From assembly GCA_002480565.1 (NCBI GenBank), contig DLCK01000079.1, forward strand, positions 1-64,000: DNA of 64,000 bases, read 5' to 3'. Source of the stretch: Phycisphaerales bacterium UBA7800 (GTDB lineage Bacteria; Planctomycetota; Phycisphaerae; Phycisphaerales; Phycisphaeraceae). Positions 8,428 to 16,545 of this stretch are shown in pieces; positions within the stretch are counted from its first letter, which is position 1, and each line of letters opens with the position of its first letter. The position numbers and the translations under genes are program-made. A model generated the notes under the pieces. It did not search any database, had not been told where the DNA came from, and saw nothing but the letters and a program-made list of their open reading frames with translations.

Positions 8428-10248
8428 TTAACCCACCAGTGGCCAAATCTGCGGGGCGAGGATCACCACCACGACCATGATCAGCAGATTCAGGGGCAAG
8501 CCGACCTTGAAAAAGTCGCTGGTCTTGTAGCCGCCACTACCCATTACCATCAGGTTCACCGGATAGCTGGCGGTGGCATAAGTGGCAGATGCGCCGAGCA
8601 TAATAGCCATCGCGATCGGCATGAAGTTCAGCGATTCACTAAACGCCATCGCCTTGGCAATCGGGAAGATCAGAACTGCCGAGCCGATGTTGCCTATGAG
8701 CATGTTGAAGATCACAGTGGTCAGGTAAATGCTGGCAAGGATCGCATACGGACCCATTGGTTTTGAGAAATGAACCATCTGCTCAGCGAGTACTTCCGAG
8801 GCGCCGCTTTGCTCCAAGGCTCTACCCACACCGATGGCAGCTCCCAATGCAAGTAACGCTCGCAGGTCGACACTCTGCCTGGCTTCGGACATGGAAAAGC
8901 AGCCGGTAACGGTCATGATCCCACACGTGAGAAGGGCACCATGTAGCAGAGTCATCGGCGTGAATGTCACCAACGCAATCATCGCCAACATGCTGAGTAT
9001 CGCGATCCATGCTTTGTCATGGCGGATGGGTTTGGAACCTTCAACTGTTGAGGTCAAAAAAAAGTCCCGTTTGTTGCGTTGCTGTTCGACAAAGCTCGGA
9101 TGCGTTTCAATGAGCAAGGTGTCGCCCGGTTCGATGACGATGTCGCCGATTTTTTGCATCACCCGTTCACTGCCCCGATGCACTGCAATGACCGCTGCGT
9201 TGTAGCGGGATCGGAAACGACCTTCCCGAATCGACATGCCGATCATTGGACATTCCAGACTCACGACCGCTTCGACCAGACAGCGGTGCGGTTGATTGTC
9301 ATCGAGCTTAAACACTTCACGGGCAGCAGGCGTCAAGCCTCGGATTTTCTGCAAATCCACGACGGATTCGACTAAGCCCACGAAGAACAGCCGATCATTG
9401 CCACGCAGAATCTGCTCCGGTCCAACCGCGACGAGTCGCTGGCCATCACGTTCAACGTCCGCCAGGTACACACCCGGCAGACTCCGCAGGCCAGCCTGTT
9501 CGATGGTCTTGCCATCCACTGCTGAGCCGGGTTGAATCATCATTTCCACAACATATTCACGGGCATCATCACCTTGCTGAATGGATCGTGTTCGACCTTT
9601 GGGTAGTAACCATTTGGATGCAACGAGCAGATACACCACGCCCACCAACAAGACCGGCAAGCCAATCGCCGAGATGGTGAACATGCCGATGTTCAGGTCC
9701 GTAAACTCACCGTTTGCTTGTGCGTCAGTGATCAAGCCTTTGACGACGATGTTGCCACTGGTCCCGATGAGCGTGCAGGTTCCGCCAAGGATTGACGCGT
9801 AGCCTAGTGGGATAAAAAGCTTGCCTGATGGGAAGCCGGTCTTCTTGCACCAGTCACTGACCACTGGCATGAACATGGCGACAATCGGCGTGTTATTCAA
9901 AAAAGCCGACAGTCCTGCCACGGGTAGCATCAAGCGAATCTGTGCTTCACGAAGTTTAGAGGGTCTACCCAGTAATGGTCTTGCGATTAAATCCATCGCG
10001 CCGGTCTGACTCATCCCCAGTGCCACGACAAAGAGAACGGCAATGGTGATCAAACCCTCATTGGAAAAACCGGAGATTGCCTGCTTGGGGGTCGGCAGAA
10101 GTGGGGCGGTCGGATCACTGAATAACCCGCCGGTCATCAGCAGCGTCAAACCTGCAAGCATCACGGTATCCGGCCCGGCCCAGTTGCGAACCAACGCCAC
10201 CATGATCAATGCGATCACCCCAACGGTGTACCAAGCTTCCCATGTCAT
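8428..10248 (-). CDS. SLC13/DASS-type anion transporter with two TrkA-C domains
   Basis: A 606-residue inner-membrane permease. Hydrophobic helices at about 5-200 and 395-605 flank a soluble middle part (about 205-380) with two RCK/TrkA-C-like domains (VVEMMIQPGSAVDGKTIEQA and LVEAVVSLECPMIGMSIREG). The repeated SNT-like motifs SAFLNNTPIVAMFMP and the C-terminal NIGSAVLIFPIA fit the sodium/sulfate or dicarboxylate symporter family; family members with internal TrkA-C domains often move sulfate, but the substrate is not certain. The start at 10248 has GGAGTG 8 bases upstream, so the longer frame to 10293 is not needed. It is a single gene, divergent from the oxidoreductase at 10425. Confidence 0.85.
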   Translation of the reverse strand: MTWEAWYTVGVIALIMVALVRNWAGPDTVMLAGLTLLMTGGLFSDPTAPLLPTPKQAISGFSNEGLITIAVLFVVALGMSQTGAMDLIARPLLGRPSKLREAQIRLMLPVAGLSAFLNNTPIVAMFMPVVSDWCKKTGFPSGKLFIPLGYASILGGTCTLIGTSGNIVVKGLITDAQANGEFTDLNIGMFTISAIGLPVLLVGVVYLLVASKWLLPKGRTRSIQQGDDAREYVVEMMIQPGSAVDGKTIEQAGLRSLPGVYLADVERDGQRLVAVGPEQILRGNDRLFFVGLVESVVDLQKIRGLTPAAREVFKLDDNQPHRCLVEAVVSLECPMIGMSIREGRFRSRYNAAVIAVHRGSERVMQKIGDIVIEPGDTLLIETHPSFVEQQRNKRDFFLTSTVEGSKPIRHDKAWIAILSMLAMIALVTFTPMTLLHGALLTCGIMTVTGCFSMSEARQSVDLRALLALGAAIGVGRALEQSGASEVLAEQMVHFSKPMGPYAILASIYLTTVIFNMLIGNIGSAVLIFPIAKAMAFSESLNFMPIAMAIMLGASATYATASYPVNLMVMGSGGYKTSDFFKVGLPLNLLIMVVVVILAPQIWPLVG

Positions 10249-10424
10249 ACAGTTCACTCCAATAAAACAGCCCGGTATCATATCCGCTAGCAAATCGGCA
10301 TGTTGGAACTTTTGTTCCCAACAATGATTTTATGTGTGCTTCGTCATGTTTAAAATAACTCACAATCAGTCTCAGCCATAGCGACATTCGCCAGACTAAC
10401 GTCCGATCCTGTATCATGATCGGC

Positions 10425-11480
10425 ATGAGTGACGCTAAAAAACCAATCAACGTCGCGGTCATTGGCACCGGTCGCATGGGCACCCATCACACACGCACAG
10501 CTGCAAACGCGCCTTTTGCCAACCTTTTGGCGGTGGTCGATGTGGATCAAACACGCGCCAAGGCTCTGGCGGATCAATACGGTTGTGAAGCCTGTAAGGA
10601 TGTCCAAGAGTTGCTGGCCCGTTTCCCGCAGGTTCAGGCGGTGACGGTATCCGTGCCAACGATTTACCATGTACCTGTCGCCGAACCTTTGCTCAAAAAA
10701 GGTGTTGCCTGCCTGGTAGAAAAGCCCTTGGCAGCAAACCCGAACGATGCCAAAGCCTTAGCCGATCTGGCCAAAGCCAACAATACAGTCTTGCAGGTCG
10801 GTCACACCGAACGCTTTAATCCCGGCTTGCGTGCGGTCAGTGCCTTGAACCTCAAACCGCGGTTCATGGATGTCCAACGTGTGAGTCCCATGACGTTCCG
10901 TTCATTGGATATTGGCGTGGTTATGGACATGATGATCCACGATCTGGATATCGTCCTGCATCTTGCCAACTCCAAACTTAAACACGTTCACGCGGTTGGC
11001 ACATCAATCATCAGTGAACACGAAGACATCTGTAATGCTCGCCTTACTTTTGAGTCAGGTTGCGTTGCCAACATCACCGCCAGCCGGATGGCATTGACTA
11101 CCGAACGTCGGATGCGGCTATTCTCTGATGACGCATTTGTGAATCTGGATTATGCAACCCGCAGTGGCATTCTCGTTCGCAAGTCCGCCCATGCTGACAA
11201 GCTTGATGAGATTCGCAATCTTGTCCTGTCAGGCAAGGATTTATCGAGCATGAAATACACGGACATGGTGAATGTCGAGCCGTTGGCGTTTGACTTGCCC
11301 CAAGGCCATGAAGACCAACTCACCGCTCAGTTGGACTGCTTCCTGGATTCGGTCCGTGAAGGCAAGCCCGTGGTGGTCGATGGTGCTGCTGGTTTTGCAG
11401 CAGTCGAAGCTGCCAAACTCATCGTCCAATCCATCGCCGAACACCAGTGGCAGGAAGATCCAACCTCGGTGGCAAATTGA
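10425..11480 (+). CDS. Gfo/Idh/MocA family NAD(P)-dependent oxidoreductase
   Basis: A 351-residue enzyme. The N-terminal Rossmann fold has AVIGTGRMGTHH, followed by the family's EKPLA motif. GHTERFNPGL and the C-terminal alpha/beta domain with VMDMMIHDLDIVLHL (the HDxD-like active-site region) complete the family pattern. These enzymes oxidise or reduce sugars and sugar nucleotides. The HTERFNP stretch resembles that of GnnA-type UDP-N-acetylglucosamine 3-dehydrogenases of lipid A synthesis, so a sugar-nucleotide substrate is possible but unproved. The frame also allows ATG 10416; neither start has a clear ribosome site. It is followed by inverted repeat A. Confidence 0.85.
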   Translation: MSDAKKPINVAVIGTGRMGTHHTRTAANAPFANLLAVVDVDQTRAKALADQYGCEACKDVQELLARFPQVQAVTVSVPTIYHVPVAEPLLKKGVACLVEKPLAANPNDAKALADLAKANNTVLQVGHTERFNPGLRAVSALNLKPRFMDVQRVSPMTFRSLDIGVVMDMMIHDLDIVLHLANSKLKHVHAVGTSIISEHEDICNARLTFESGCVANITASRMALTTERRMRLFSDDAFVNLDYATRSGILVRKSAHADKLDEIRNLVLSGKDLSSMKYTDMVNVEPLAFDLPQGHEDQLTAQLDCFLDSVREGKPVVVDGAAGFAAVEAAKLIVQSIAEHQWQEDPTSVAN

Positions 11481-11508
11481 ACTTTGGATTTCGAATTATC
11501 AGGCCATG

Positions 11509-11603
11509 ATGGCATTTACCACAGAGTCACAGATACACAGAGAGATACATAAGAAAACTCTGTCTTGATCTCTGAGCCTCTGTGACTCTGTGGTGAATGC
11601 CAT
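11509..11603. repeat. intergenic inverted repeat A (CACAGAG type)
   Basis: Left arm about 11509-11544 and right arm about 11568-11603. ATGGCATT-N-ACCACAGAGTCACAGA is matched on the other strand by the right arm, with a few differences in the inner part. The arms consist of 8-base units CACAGAGN. The right arm covers the ATG at 11597, which argues against that start for the next gene. Confidence 0.85.
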
Positions 11604-11650
11604 TGAGATTGATAGAAAACTCGACGGTTCAAAAATTGCTCGGAAACCTC

Positions 11651-12952
11651 ATGCTCGACCCGTTTTTGATTATCTCGCTGATTATTGTCCCACTGCTGCT
11701 TTGCGCCAGTGCGTTTTTCAGTGGCTGTGAAACCGCGCTGTTTAGTCTCTCCGAATCACAGCGAGTGGACTTGCAGAAAAACAAAAACAAATCCATCATC
11801 AACAATGCGATCTGTGTGTTACTCGTTGAGACACGAGCGTTACTCATCACGTTATTACTTGGCAATATGGTGGTCAACGTGTCGTACTTCATCATCTGTG
11901 AAGTGGCAATCTCGATCATCATGAAGAAGACCCAGGCGCATGGCGCAGTGGCTGCAATCGTGCATGTGCTGCCTTTACTGGGATTGATTTTGGCAGGTGA
12001 AGTCATCCCTAAAATGGTTGCTGCACGATTGGGGGTCACCTGGGCGAGGTTCTTTGCGATACCACTGCTGTTTGTGCATCGAGCGTTGACAGTGGTGCGG
12101 GTATTGGTGAGTAACCTTGTCGTCACGCCGTTGGCCCGACTCATCGCGCCGCGGAAAAAACCCACATCACTATCCCCTGAAGAACTCGAATCGCTCCTGG
12201 AACTCAGCAAGTCCCACGGCCATATCAATGCAGATGAAGAGTCGATCCTGCAAGCAATTTTGGAACTGGGGCAACTCAAGGTTTATGACGTAATGTCGCC
12301 ACGGGTCGATGTGGCTATGTTTAATATTGAAGATGATCCGGCAGATTTGATTGATCGCATGCGTCGGGAAAAACGACATTTTGCGCTGGTCTACGATCAG
12401 GACACCGATCATCTCTTGGGAATCGTACTTGCCCGTCAGCTTATGATCGACCCGCCGGAGAATGCAGACAAACTCCGACGGTATATCCGTCAGGTCAGCT
12501 ATGTCCCTGAGATGCAAAGACTCGACCAACTCCTGACACAGTTCCGACAGTCCGGTGCTTCCATTGCCGTTGCGGTTGACGAGTACGGCGGGACGGCAGG
12601 GGTGATTCGCATTGAAGACATTGTCGAAAAAATGGTCGGCCCGATTGTCGATCTCGATGACATCGAAGAAGGCCCCCAAGTCATCACTGTGGGATTGGGC
12701 GTCTTTCGGGTCAGTGCGTCACTGCCGATCCACGAATGGGAAGCGTTCTTTGGAACCTACGATCAGGAACATGCCATTTCCACCATTGGCGGGTTGGTCA
12801 TGGCAAAACTTGCACGTCTGCCCAAAGTCGGTGATACCGTACAACTGGGTAATCTTGTGATCACGGTGGCGGAGATGGCCGGTCGGCGACTTAATTGGCT
12901 TGAACTCTCACTGTTGCAGTCAGACGATCTCCCGAAAGGAGATGCCGGATGA
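11651..12952 (+). CDS. CorC/HlyC-type CNNM membrane protein
   Basis: A 433-residue protein with the full three-part layout: DUF21/CNNM membrane domain at about 1-170 (FFSGCETALFSLSESQRVDL is the family's opening motif), a tandem CBS pair at about 195-320 (YDVMSPRVDVAMF, EYGGTAGVIRIEDIVE) and the CorC_HlyC domain at about 335-425. The family is linked to magnesium or cobalt efflux and homeostasis, with CBS domains binding adenine nucleotides. I chose ATG 11651 rather than 11597, because 11597 lies inside repeat A and the membrane domain begins at 11651; GGAAA precedes it. The stop overlaps the next gene's ATG (ATGA), so the two are translationally coupled. Confidence 0.85.
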   Translation: MLDPFLIISLIIVPLLLCASAFFSGCETALFSLSESQRVDLQKNKNKSIINNAICVLLVETRALLITLLLGNMVVNVSYFIICEVAISIIMKKTQAHGAVAAIVHVLPLLGLILAGEVIPKMVAARLGVTWARFFAIPLLFVHRALTVVRVLVSNLVVTPLARLIAPRKKPTSLSPEELESLLELSKSHGHINADEESILQAILELGQLKVYDVMSPRVDVAMFNIEDDPADLIDRMRREKRHFALVYDQDTDHLLGIVLARQLMIDPPENADKLRRYIRQVSYVPEMQRLDQLLTQFRQSGASIAVAVDEYGGTAGVIRIEDIVEKMVGPIVDLDDIEEGPQVITVGLGVFRVSASLPIHEWEAFFGTYDQEHAISTIGGLVMAKLARLPKVGDTVQLGNLVITVAEMAGRRLNWLELSLLQSDDLPKGDAG

Positions 12953-13935
12953 ATGAATATGTGCTGCTATGGTTACTGGCAATTGGCGCGGTTCTGGCCA
13001 GTGGATTGTTCTCCGGATTGGAGACCGGGATATACAGTCTCAACCGTGTTCGTCTGCATCTGCTTGAACATCAGAATAATCCCAATGCCCGCATCATCCA
13101 CAAACTTACAAGCAACTCATCCACACTGCTGGTGACCTTGCTCATCAGCAACAATATTGTCAACAACCTGGCGACGGTGGCTGTAGGTAAGTTGTTCATG
13201 CTTCAGGGTTATTCACATTTTAAGACCATCGTCTACGACGTGTTGCTGGTGACACCTTTGTTGTTCGTCTTTGCTGAGACCCTTCCCAAGGATCTGTTTT
13301 CTGTACATGCGGATCGGTTTGTCTATCCTTTTGCACGGCTGCTTTTGTTTATCAAGTGGTTGCTGACTTTTTGCGGGTTATTGCCTTTAATTGATCTGAT
13401 GGGCAAGTTGACCATGCGACTGCTGGGCAATCAGAATCGTCAGATTGTGTTTCATCCGCGAATGCAGGTGGCCCAACTTGTTCATGAAGGGGTCGGCTAT
13501 GGCTTGCTGTCCGATGAACAGTCAGCATTGACCGGTCGTGTTTTGAAGCTGGCCCAGCGATCACTTGACGAAGAAATGATGCCTTGGAAAGATATCATCA
13601 CCATCACGTCTGATGCGTCCGTTGATGCGCTATGGGAGTTGGCAGGGCGGTCAAGCATATCCCGTTATCCCGTTTTGAGCGATACTCAAACCGTGCTGGG
13701 TATGGTAAGTCTGCATGAAGCGTTGATGTATGGCAAAGATAACTGCCCACCGATTATGGAGATGCTTCAACAGACCCCCATGCTGGATATCAAAACGCCA
13801 GTGCGTCAGGCGCTTCGAAAGTTGCAGGATGACAAAGCAGCCATGGGCATCGTGATCCAAAACGACAAACCCGTCGGCATCGTCACCATCAAAGACCTCG
13901 TCGAACCCATCACCGGCGAACTGACAAGTTGGTAA
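12949..13935 (+). CDS. second CNNM/DUF21 protein, without CorC_HlyC domain
   Basis: A 328-residue relative of the preceding protein. It has the DUF21 membrane domain (SGLFSGLETGIYSLNRVRLHLLEH) and a CBS pair at about 200-325 (ALTGRVLKLAQRSLDEEMMPW, GIVTIKDLVEPITGEL), then stops. The C-terminal CorC_HlyC domain of its neighbour is missing. It overlaps that neighbour by 4 bases, so both are made together and may form a mixed dimer, which is inference. CNNM pairs of this kind, one long and one short, are known from other bacteria. Confidence 0.85.
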   Translation: MNEYVLLWLLAIGAVLASGLFSGLETGIYSLNRVRLHLLEHQNNPNARIIHKLTSNSSTLLVTLLISNNIVNNLATVAVGKLFMLQGYSHFKTIVYDVLLVTPLLFVFAETLPKDLFSVHADRFVYPFARLLLFIKWLLTFCGLLPLIDLMGKLTMRLLGNQNRQIVFHPRMQVAQLVHEGVGYGLLSDEQSALTGRVLKLAQRSLDEEMMPWKDIITITSDASVDALWELAGRSSISRYPVLSDTQTVLGMVSLHEALMYGKDNCPPIMEMLQQTPMLDIKTPVRQALRKLQDDKAAMGIVIQNDKPVGIVTIKDLVEPITGELTSW

Positions 13936-14047
13936 GCCTCCCGGAAGTTTGCCGAAGTCCTCGTAAGCTTTTTTTGAACCATACATGTCCCATTAAGATG
14001 TATTGTTTTGTGGCTTGTGTTTCGTATTCGGGCTCAAGACATTTTTT

Positions 14048-14140
14048 GCCACAGATACACACAGATGAACACAGATAAAGGCAGGCATATCTATGTGTTT
14101 TTGTCTTGGAAATCTGTGTGTATCTGTGTTCATCTGTGGC
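14048..14140. repeat. intergenic inverted repeat B (ACACAGAT type)
   Basis: Left arm 14048-14076 and right arm 14112-14140, each of three units: GCCACAGAT, then two 10-base units NNACACAGAT. The two linker dinucleotides are AC then GA on the left. The right arm, read from its outer end on the complementary strand, has GA then AC. So the arms pair over 29 bases except at the linkers: the units themselves are not in inverted order. Confidence 0.88.
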
Positions 14141-14224
14141 TGAATTGCCTTGAACGCAATTGTTAACATCAAGCCGGTTTAACAAATGTTTTTACTGGAA
14201 TTGGTATCATAACAATCCCGCCAA

Positions 14225-14341
14225 TAACACCTGCTTGATTGAGCGCTGCATGTTAATGCGGCGCAGGTTAGAATGTTGATCTAGGCACTTGCACCGGATT
14301 GACATCCGGTGCTCAATCGACTTCAACACACGAGTTGTAAG
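14225..14341. other. possible folded RNA or DNA structure
   Basis: Hairpin 1 has arms GCGCTGCAT (14243-14251) and ATGCGGCGC (14256-14264) around loop GTTA. Hairpin 2 has arms GCACCGGAT (14291-14299) and ATCCGGTGC (14304-14312) around TGAC. An outer stem TTGATTGA (14235-14242) with TCAATCGA (14313-14320) begins and ends exactly where the two hairpins do, giving a three-way junction. A weaker hairpin (CAAC/GTTG) follows at 14324-14337. An alternative pairing ACCTGC (14229-14234) with GCAGGT (14263-14268) exists. It sits 58 bases before the gene at 14399. I know no family that matches. Confidence 0.4.
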
Positions 14342-14398
14342 CGGAATTAGTATCGAATGAAAGTTAGAGTTGTCGTAGAACAATGTTGGTAAGCAACC

Positions 14399-15046
14399 AT
14401 GCCCTGGTCGATCGCCGAAATCGCTGATGCTGTGGAAAAGGGCCTTAAACAACAGGCTCAAAATGATGACGTGGAACAGGCTGTCTACGGCTTTGATCAT
14501 CATGACGAGTTGGGTTTGCATCCCATCGTGCAGGATGCCATCAAGCAGGCAGGCTTTGGCATCATTCCCGAACAACGCTACCCCGACGATTGGCATAAAC
14601 GCAAAAAGACTCACGGCCAGCGCTGCGATATCGTCCTCACACCAACACCTGAAATAGCCCAACTCCGCGAACCCGACCTCAAAGGCACGCTCTTTGATTC
14701 GACAGGTTTAATTGATGCTGAAGAAGCCTACTGGTTGGAAATCAAGTCCGTCGCCCAGTTCGAAATTGATGGCCCATTTCGACGGTACACCAGTGAATTG
14801 CTCTCACCTGTAGCCAAGGACGTGAAGAAAATCTGGAAGGACAGTCGCATCTTCCATGGCGGATTGCTGTTGATCCTGTTCACCGAAAACAAAGAAGTCG
14901 GCGACCACGACATCAACGTCTGGCACACCCGCTGCCTCGACCGCGGCTACCCCATCGGCCTACCCGCCGTCCGCAACTTCCCCATCACCAACCGCATCGG
15001 CAATGGCCATTGTCATATTGGGTTGTTTGGAGTCAGAGGGGGGTGA
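14399..15046 (+). CDS. hypothetical protein, PD-(D/E)XK nuclease-like
   Basis: A 215-residue soluble protein I cannot name. Residues Asp77 (QRCDIVLTP), Glu114 and Lys116 (YWLEIKSV), with Glu58 upstream, have the order and setting of a PD-(D/E)XK nuclease-like core (E...D-xV...ExK). This makes DNA or RNA cleavage, or a degenerate relative, plausible, but the motif is short. ATG 14399 has only a weak GGTAAG upstream. It is convergent with the DUF1828-type pair at 15067-16277 and follows a possible structured RNA, so it may belong to a small accessory islet. Confidence 0.6.
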   Translation: MPWSIAEIADAVEKGLKQQAQNDDVEQAVYGFDHHDELGLHPIVQDAIKQAGFGIIPEQRYPDDWHKRKKTHGQRCDIVLTPTPEIAQLREPDLKGTLFDSTGLIDAEEAYWLEIKSVAQFEIDGPFRRYTSELLSPVAKDVKKIWKDSRIFHGGLLLILFTENKEVGDHDINVWHTRCLDRGYPIGLPAVRNFPITNRIGNGHCHIGLFGVRGG

Positions 15047-15066
15047 GACCTTATTGCTTCCAATTT

Positions 15067-15831
15067 TTATGCAGCTAATTCCTCTAGAACTTTTTCACGC
15101 TTACTCCAAAAAATGGGGAGTACATCGTAATTAGTTAAGGCGTCTGTTACAGCAGCAGATACTTTGTGTTCTGAGTCGTTAAGAATTGCATATACTTTAG
15201 AGTCAGGAGATCGAACTTCTTTGGTGTCAAACCATGAAAAAGCGATGGCTTGAGCGGTGTCTCGGTTTGGCCTGTTGATTGTTTGAATAATTCGCTCTGG
15301 TTGTTTTCGGGATTTTGGGATTACAAAGTCGAATAAATGATCAAATGTACTCTTGCCTGTAAACTTTGCTTTTGGGGTGTAGCGAATATCGTGCAGATCG
15401 AGCCATGAGACTACATCTTCGTAGAAAAGGCTAGAAACCATCGGTGAAGCAAGATAAAACATATCATTGACGGCTAGTACAGCTTGAATCAAATTGTGTT
15501 TACGTAATGCAAAATTATCGGCAGATGCATGAACCTCTAACCGTTGGTCATTCAGTTTGATACCAAAGCCATTTAGAGTCATCTCAAGTAAGTCTTGACG
15601 CTTTGGACTATTTAATTTACATCCACATTGCTCAAGATCGTCAATAGTGTATCCGTCATCCGTTAAAACAAAGCCAGAGCTTGATTGCTGGGCATAAATC
15701 TGAATGTAATCGTTGTGCCTATCAAGGTATGGAGTGGTAATTTCGACCCATTTATCAACTTGGCGTAGTACAGTTTTATCCTTTAACCACACATTGTAAT
15801 CATCTAACAATTTTTGAATATCTTGAATCAT
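15067..15831 (-). CDS. DUF1828/DUF1829-like protein
   Basis: A 254-residue protein. The N-terminal part (YIQIYAQQSSSGFVLTDDGYTIDDLEQCG) matches my memory of DUF1828 and the C-terminal part (IIQTINRPNRDTAQAIAFSWFDTKEVR) that of DUF1829; function is unknown. Such proteins are typically found in accessory regions and mobile elements. Its ATG overlaps the stop of the preceding gene by one base (TAATG), so the two are translationally coupled. Codon use is clearly AT-richer than in neighbouring genes, with many A- or T-ending codons, a sign of recent transfer. A toxin-antitoxin or defence role is a guess. Confidence 0.75.
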   Translation of the reverse strand: MIQDIQKLLDDYNVWLKDKTVLRQVDKWVEITTPYLDRHNDYIQIYAQQSSSGFVLTDDGYTIDDLEQCGCKLNSPKRQDLLEMTLNGFGIKLNDQRLEVHASADNFALRKHNLIQAVLAVNDMFYLASPMVSSLFYEDVVSWLDLHDIRYTPKAKFTGKSTFDHLFDFVIPKSRKQPERIIQTINRPNRDTAQAIAFSWFDTKEVRSPDSKVYAILNDSEHKVSAAVTDALTNYDVLPIFWSKREKVLEELAA

Positions 15832-16277
15832 TAAAACAACCCTGCCTCAATGTATGGTGGTTGTGTGATATTGCAATACATCATGAAATCATCCAAAGTT
15901 TGAGAAAGATCATCGAGACGTGGAAAATACTCTATAGGTACTGGTATCGCCCACTTATCACCGTAGCCTTCCCGGTAAACATGTAGATGTGGACACGGTA
16001 TTTCTTCATCATCGGGATTTCGATGTGGTGGTCCTCCAAAATCAAGCCTAAGTAGTATAACTACCTGTCTTGCTCTATTCTGAAACTTGCCACGTCGTAA
16101 ATCGATACGTGCTCGGCTTATATCCAGTAGAAATTGCTCACGTCGGTCTGCAGAATGAAGTGGCACTACCAATGATTCACCTCCCATTGGGAAGGTTCGT
16201 TGTTCAATATCAGACCTGTGCTTCCCCATCGCTATCAGTGCATGAGCTTCGGTTTGTGTAAGATTGATTTCAGCCAT
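15831..16277 (-). CDS. hypothetical partner of DUF1828 protein (DUF6978-like)
   Basis: A 148-residue soluble protein, first gene of a two-gene operon. The middle part has PPHRNPDDEEIPCPHLHVYREG, rich in His and Cys, and the rest is mixed alpha/beta by composition. I recall small proteins with this stretch next to DUF1828 proteins under the name DUF6978, but could not check that. The start codon at 16277 is preceded only by GGGG. Base composition is AT-rich like its partner. The function is unknown; a conserved pair in accessory DNA suggests a toxin-antitoxin or defence module, which is inference. Confidence 0.65.
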   Translation of the reverse strand: MAEINLTQTEAHALIAMGKHRSDIEQRTFPMGGESLVVPLHSADRREQFLLDISRARIDLRRGKFQNRARQVVILLRLDFGGPPHRNPDDEEIPCPHLHVYREGYGDKWAIPVPIEYFPRLDDLSQTLDDFMMYCNITQPPYIEAGLF

Positions 16278-16504
16278 AGATACCCCGTGAAAGCGATATT
16301 GCTTAGATTAATAGCTATTAAAGTATCGCTGGAGTGGGGATTTATGGCAAGTTTAATTTTACTCACCAAATATCGGTAAGGAACCTGGAAGTTTAGAGTC
16401 ATTACTATCGAATCAGGATCAAACATTTCACTTTACTTCTCCATCCCAAACCTCAACAATTTTTCTCATCCAACCTTGATTCCCATGCAATCCCTGTCTA
16501 TTAT

Positions 16505-16532
16505 TCTACGTATTCAGTTCTACGTATACAGT
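16505..16532. promoter_or_regulatory. two tandem 14-bp operator-like repeats
   Basis: TCTACGTATTCAGT (16505-16518) is followed directly by TCTACGTATACAGT (16519-16532), one base different. They end 13 bases before the LacI start at 16546. Three copies of a very similar unit stand at the same distance before the paralogous LacI gene at 20474. Likely binding sites for these two regulators, or promoter elements under their control. Confidence 0.6.
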
Positions 16533-16545
16533 CAGGGTGAATCAA

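Noticed and set aside
11597..11650. Upstream ATG for the CorC-like gene
   Set aside because: It lies within the right arm of inverted repeat A; the membrane domain and a plausible ribosome site belong to ATG 11651.
14225..14270. Integron attC site
   Set aside because: TAAC...GTTAG and strand pairing are suggestive, but the flanking RYYYAAC and GTTRRRY consensus is not met and no integrase is present.
14207..14662. 151-residue minus-strand frame
   Set aside because: It runs across the structured region and the opposite strand of the gene at 14399; no ribosome site and no family resemblance.
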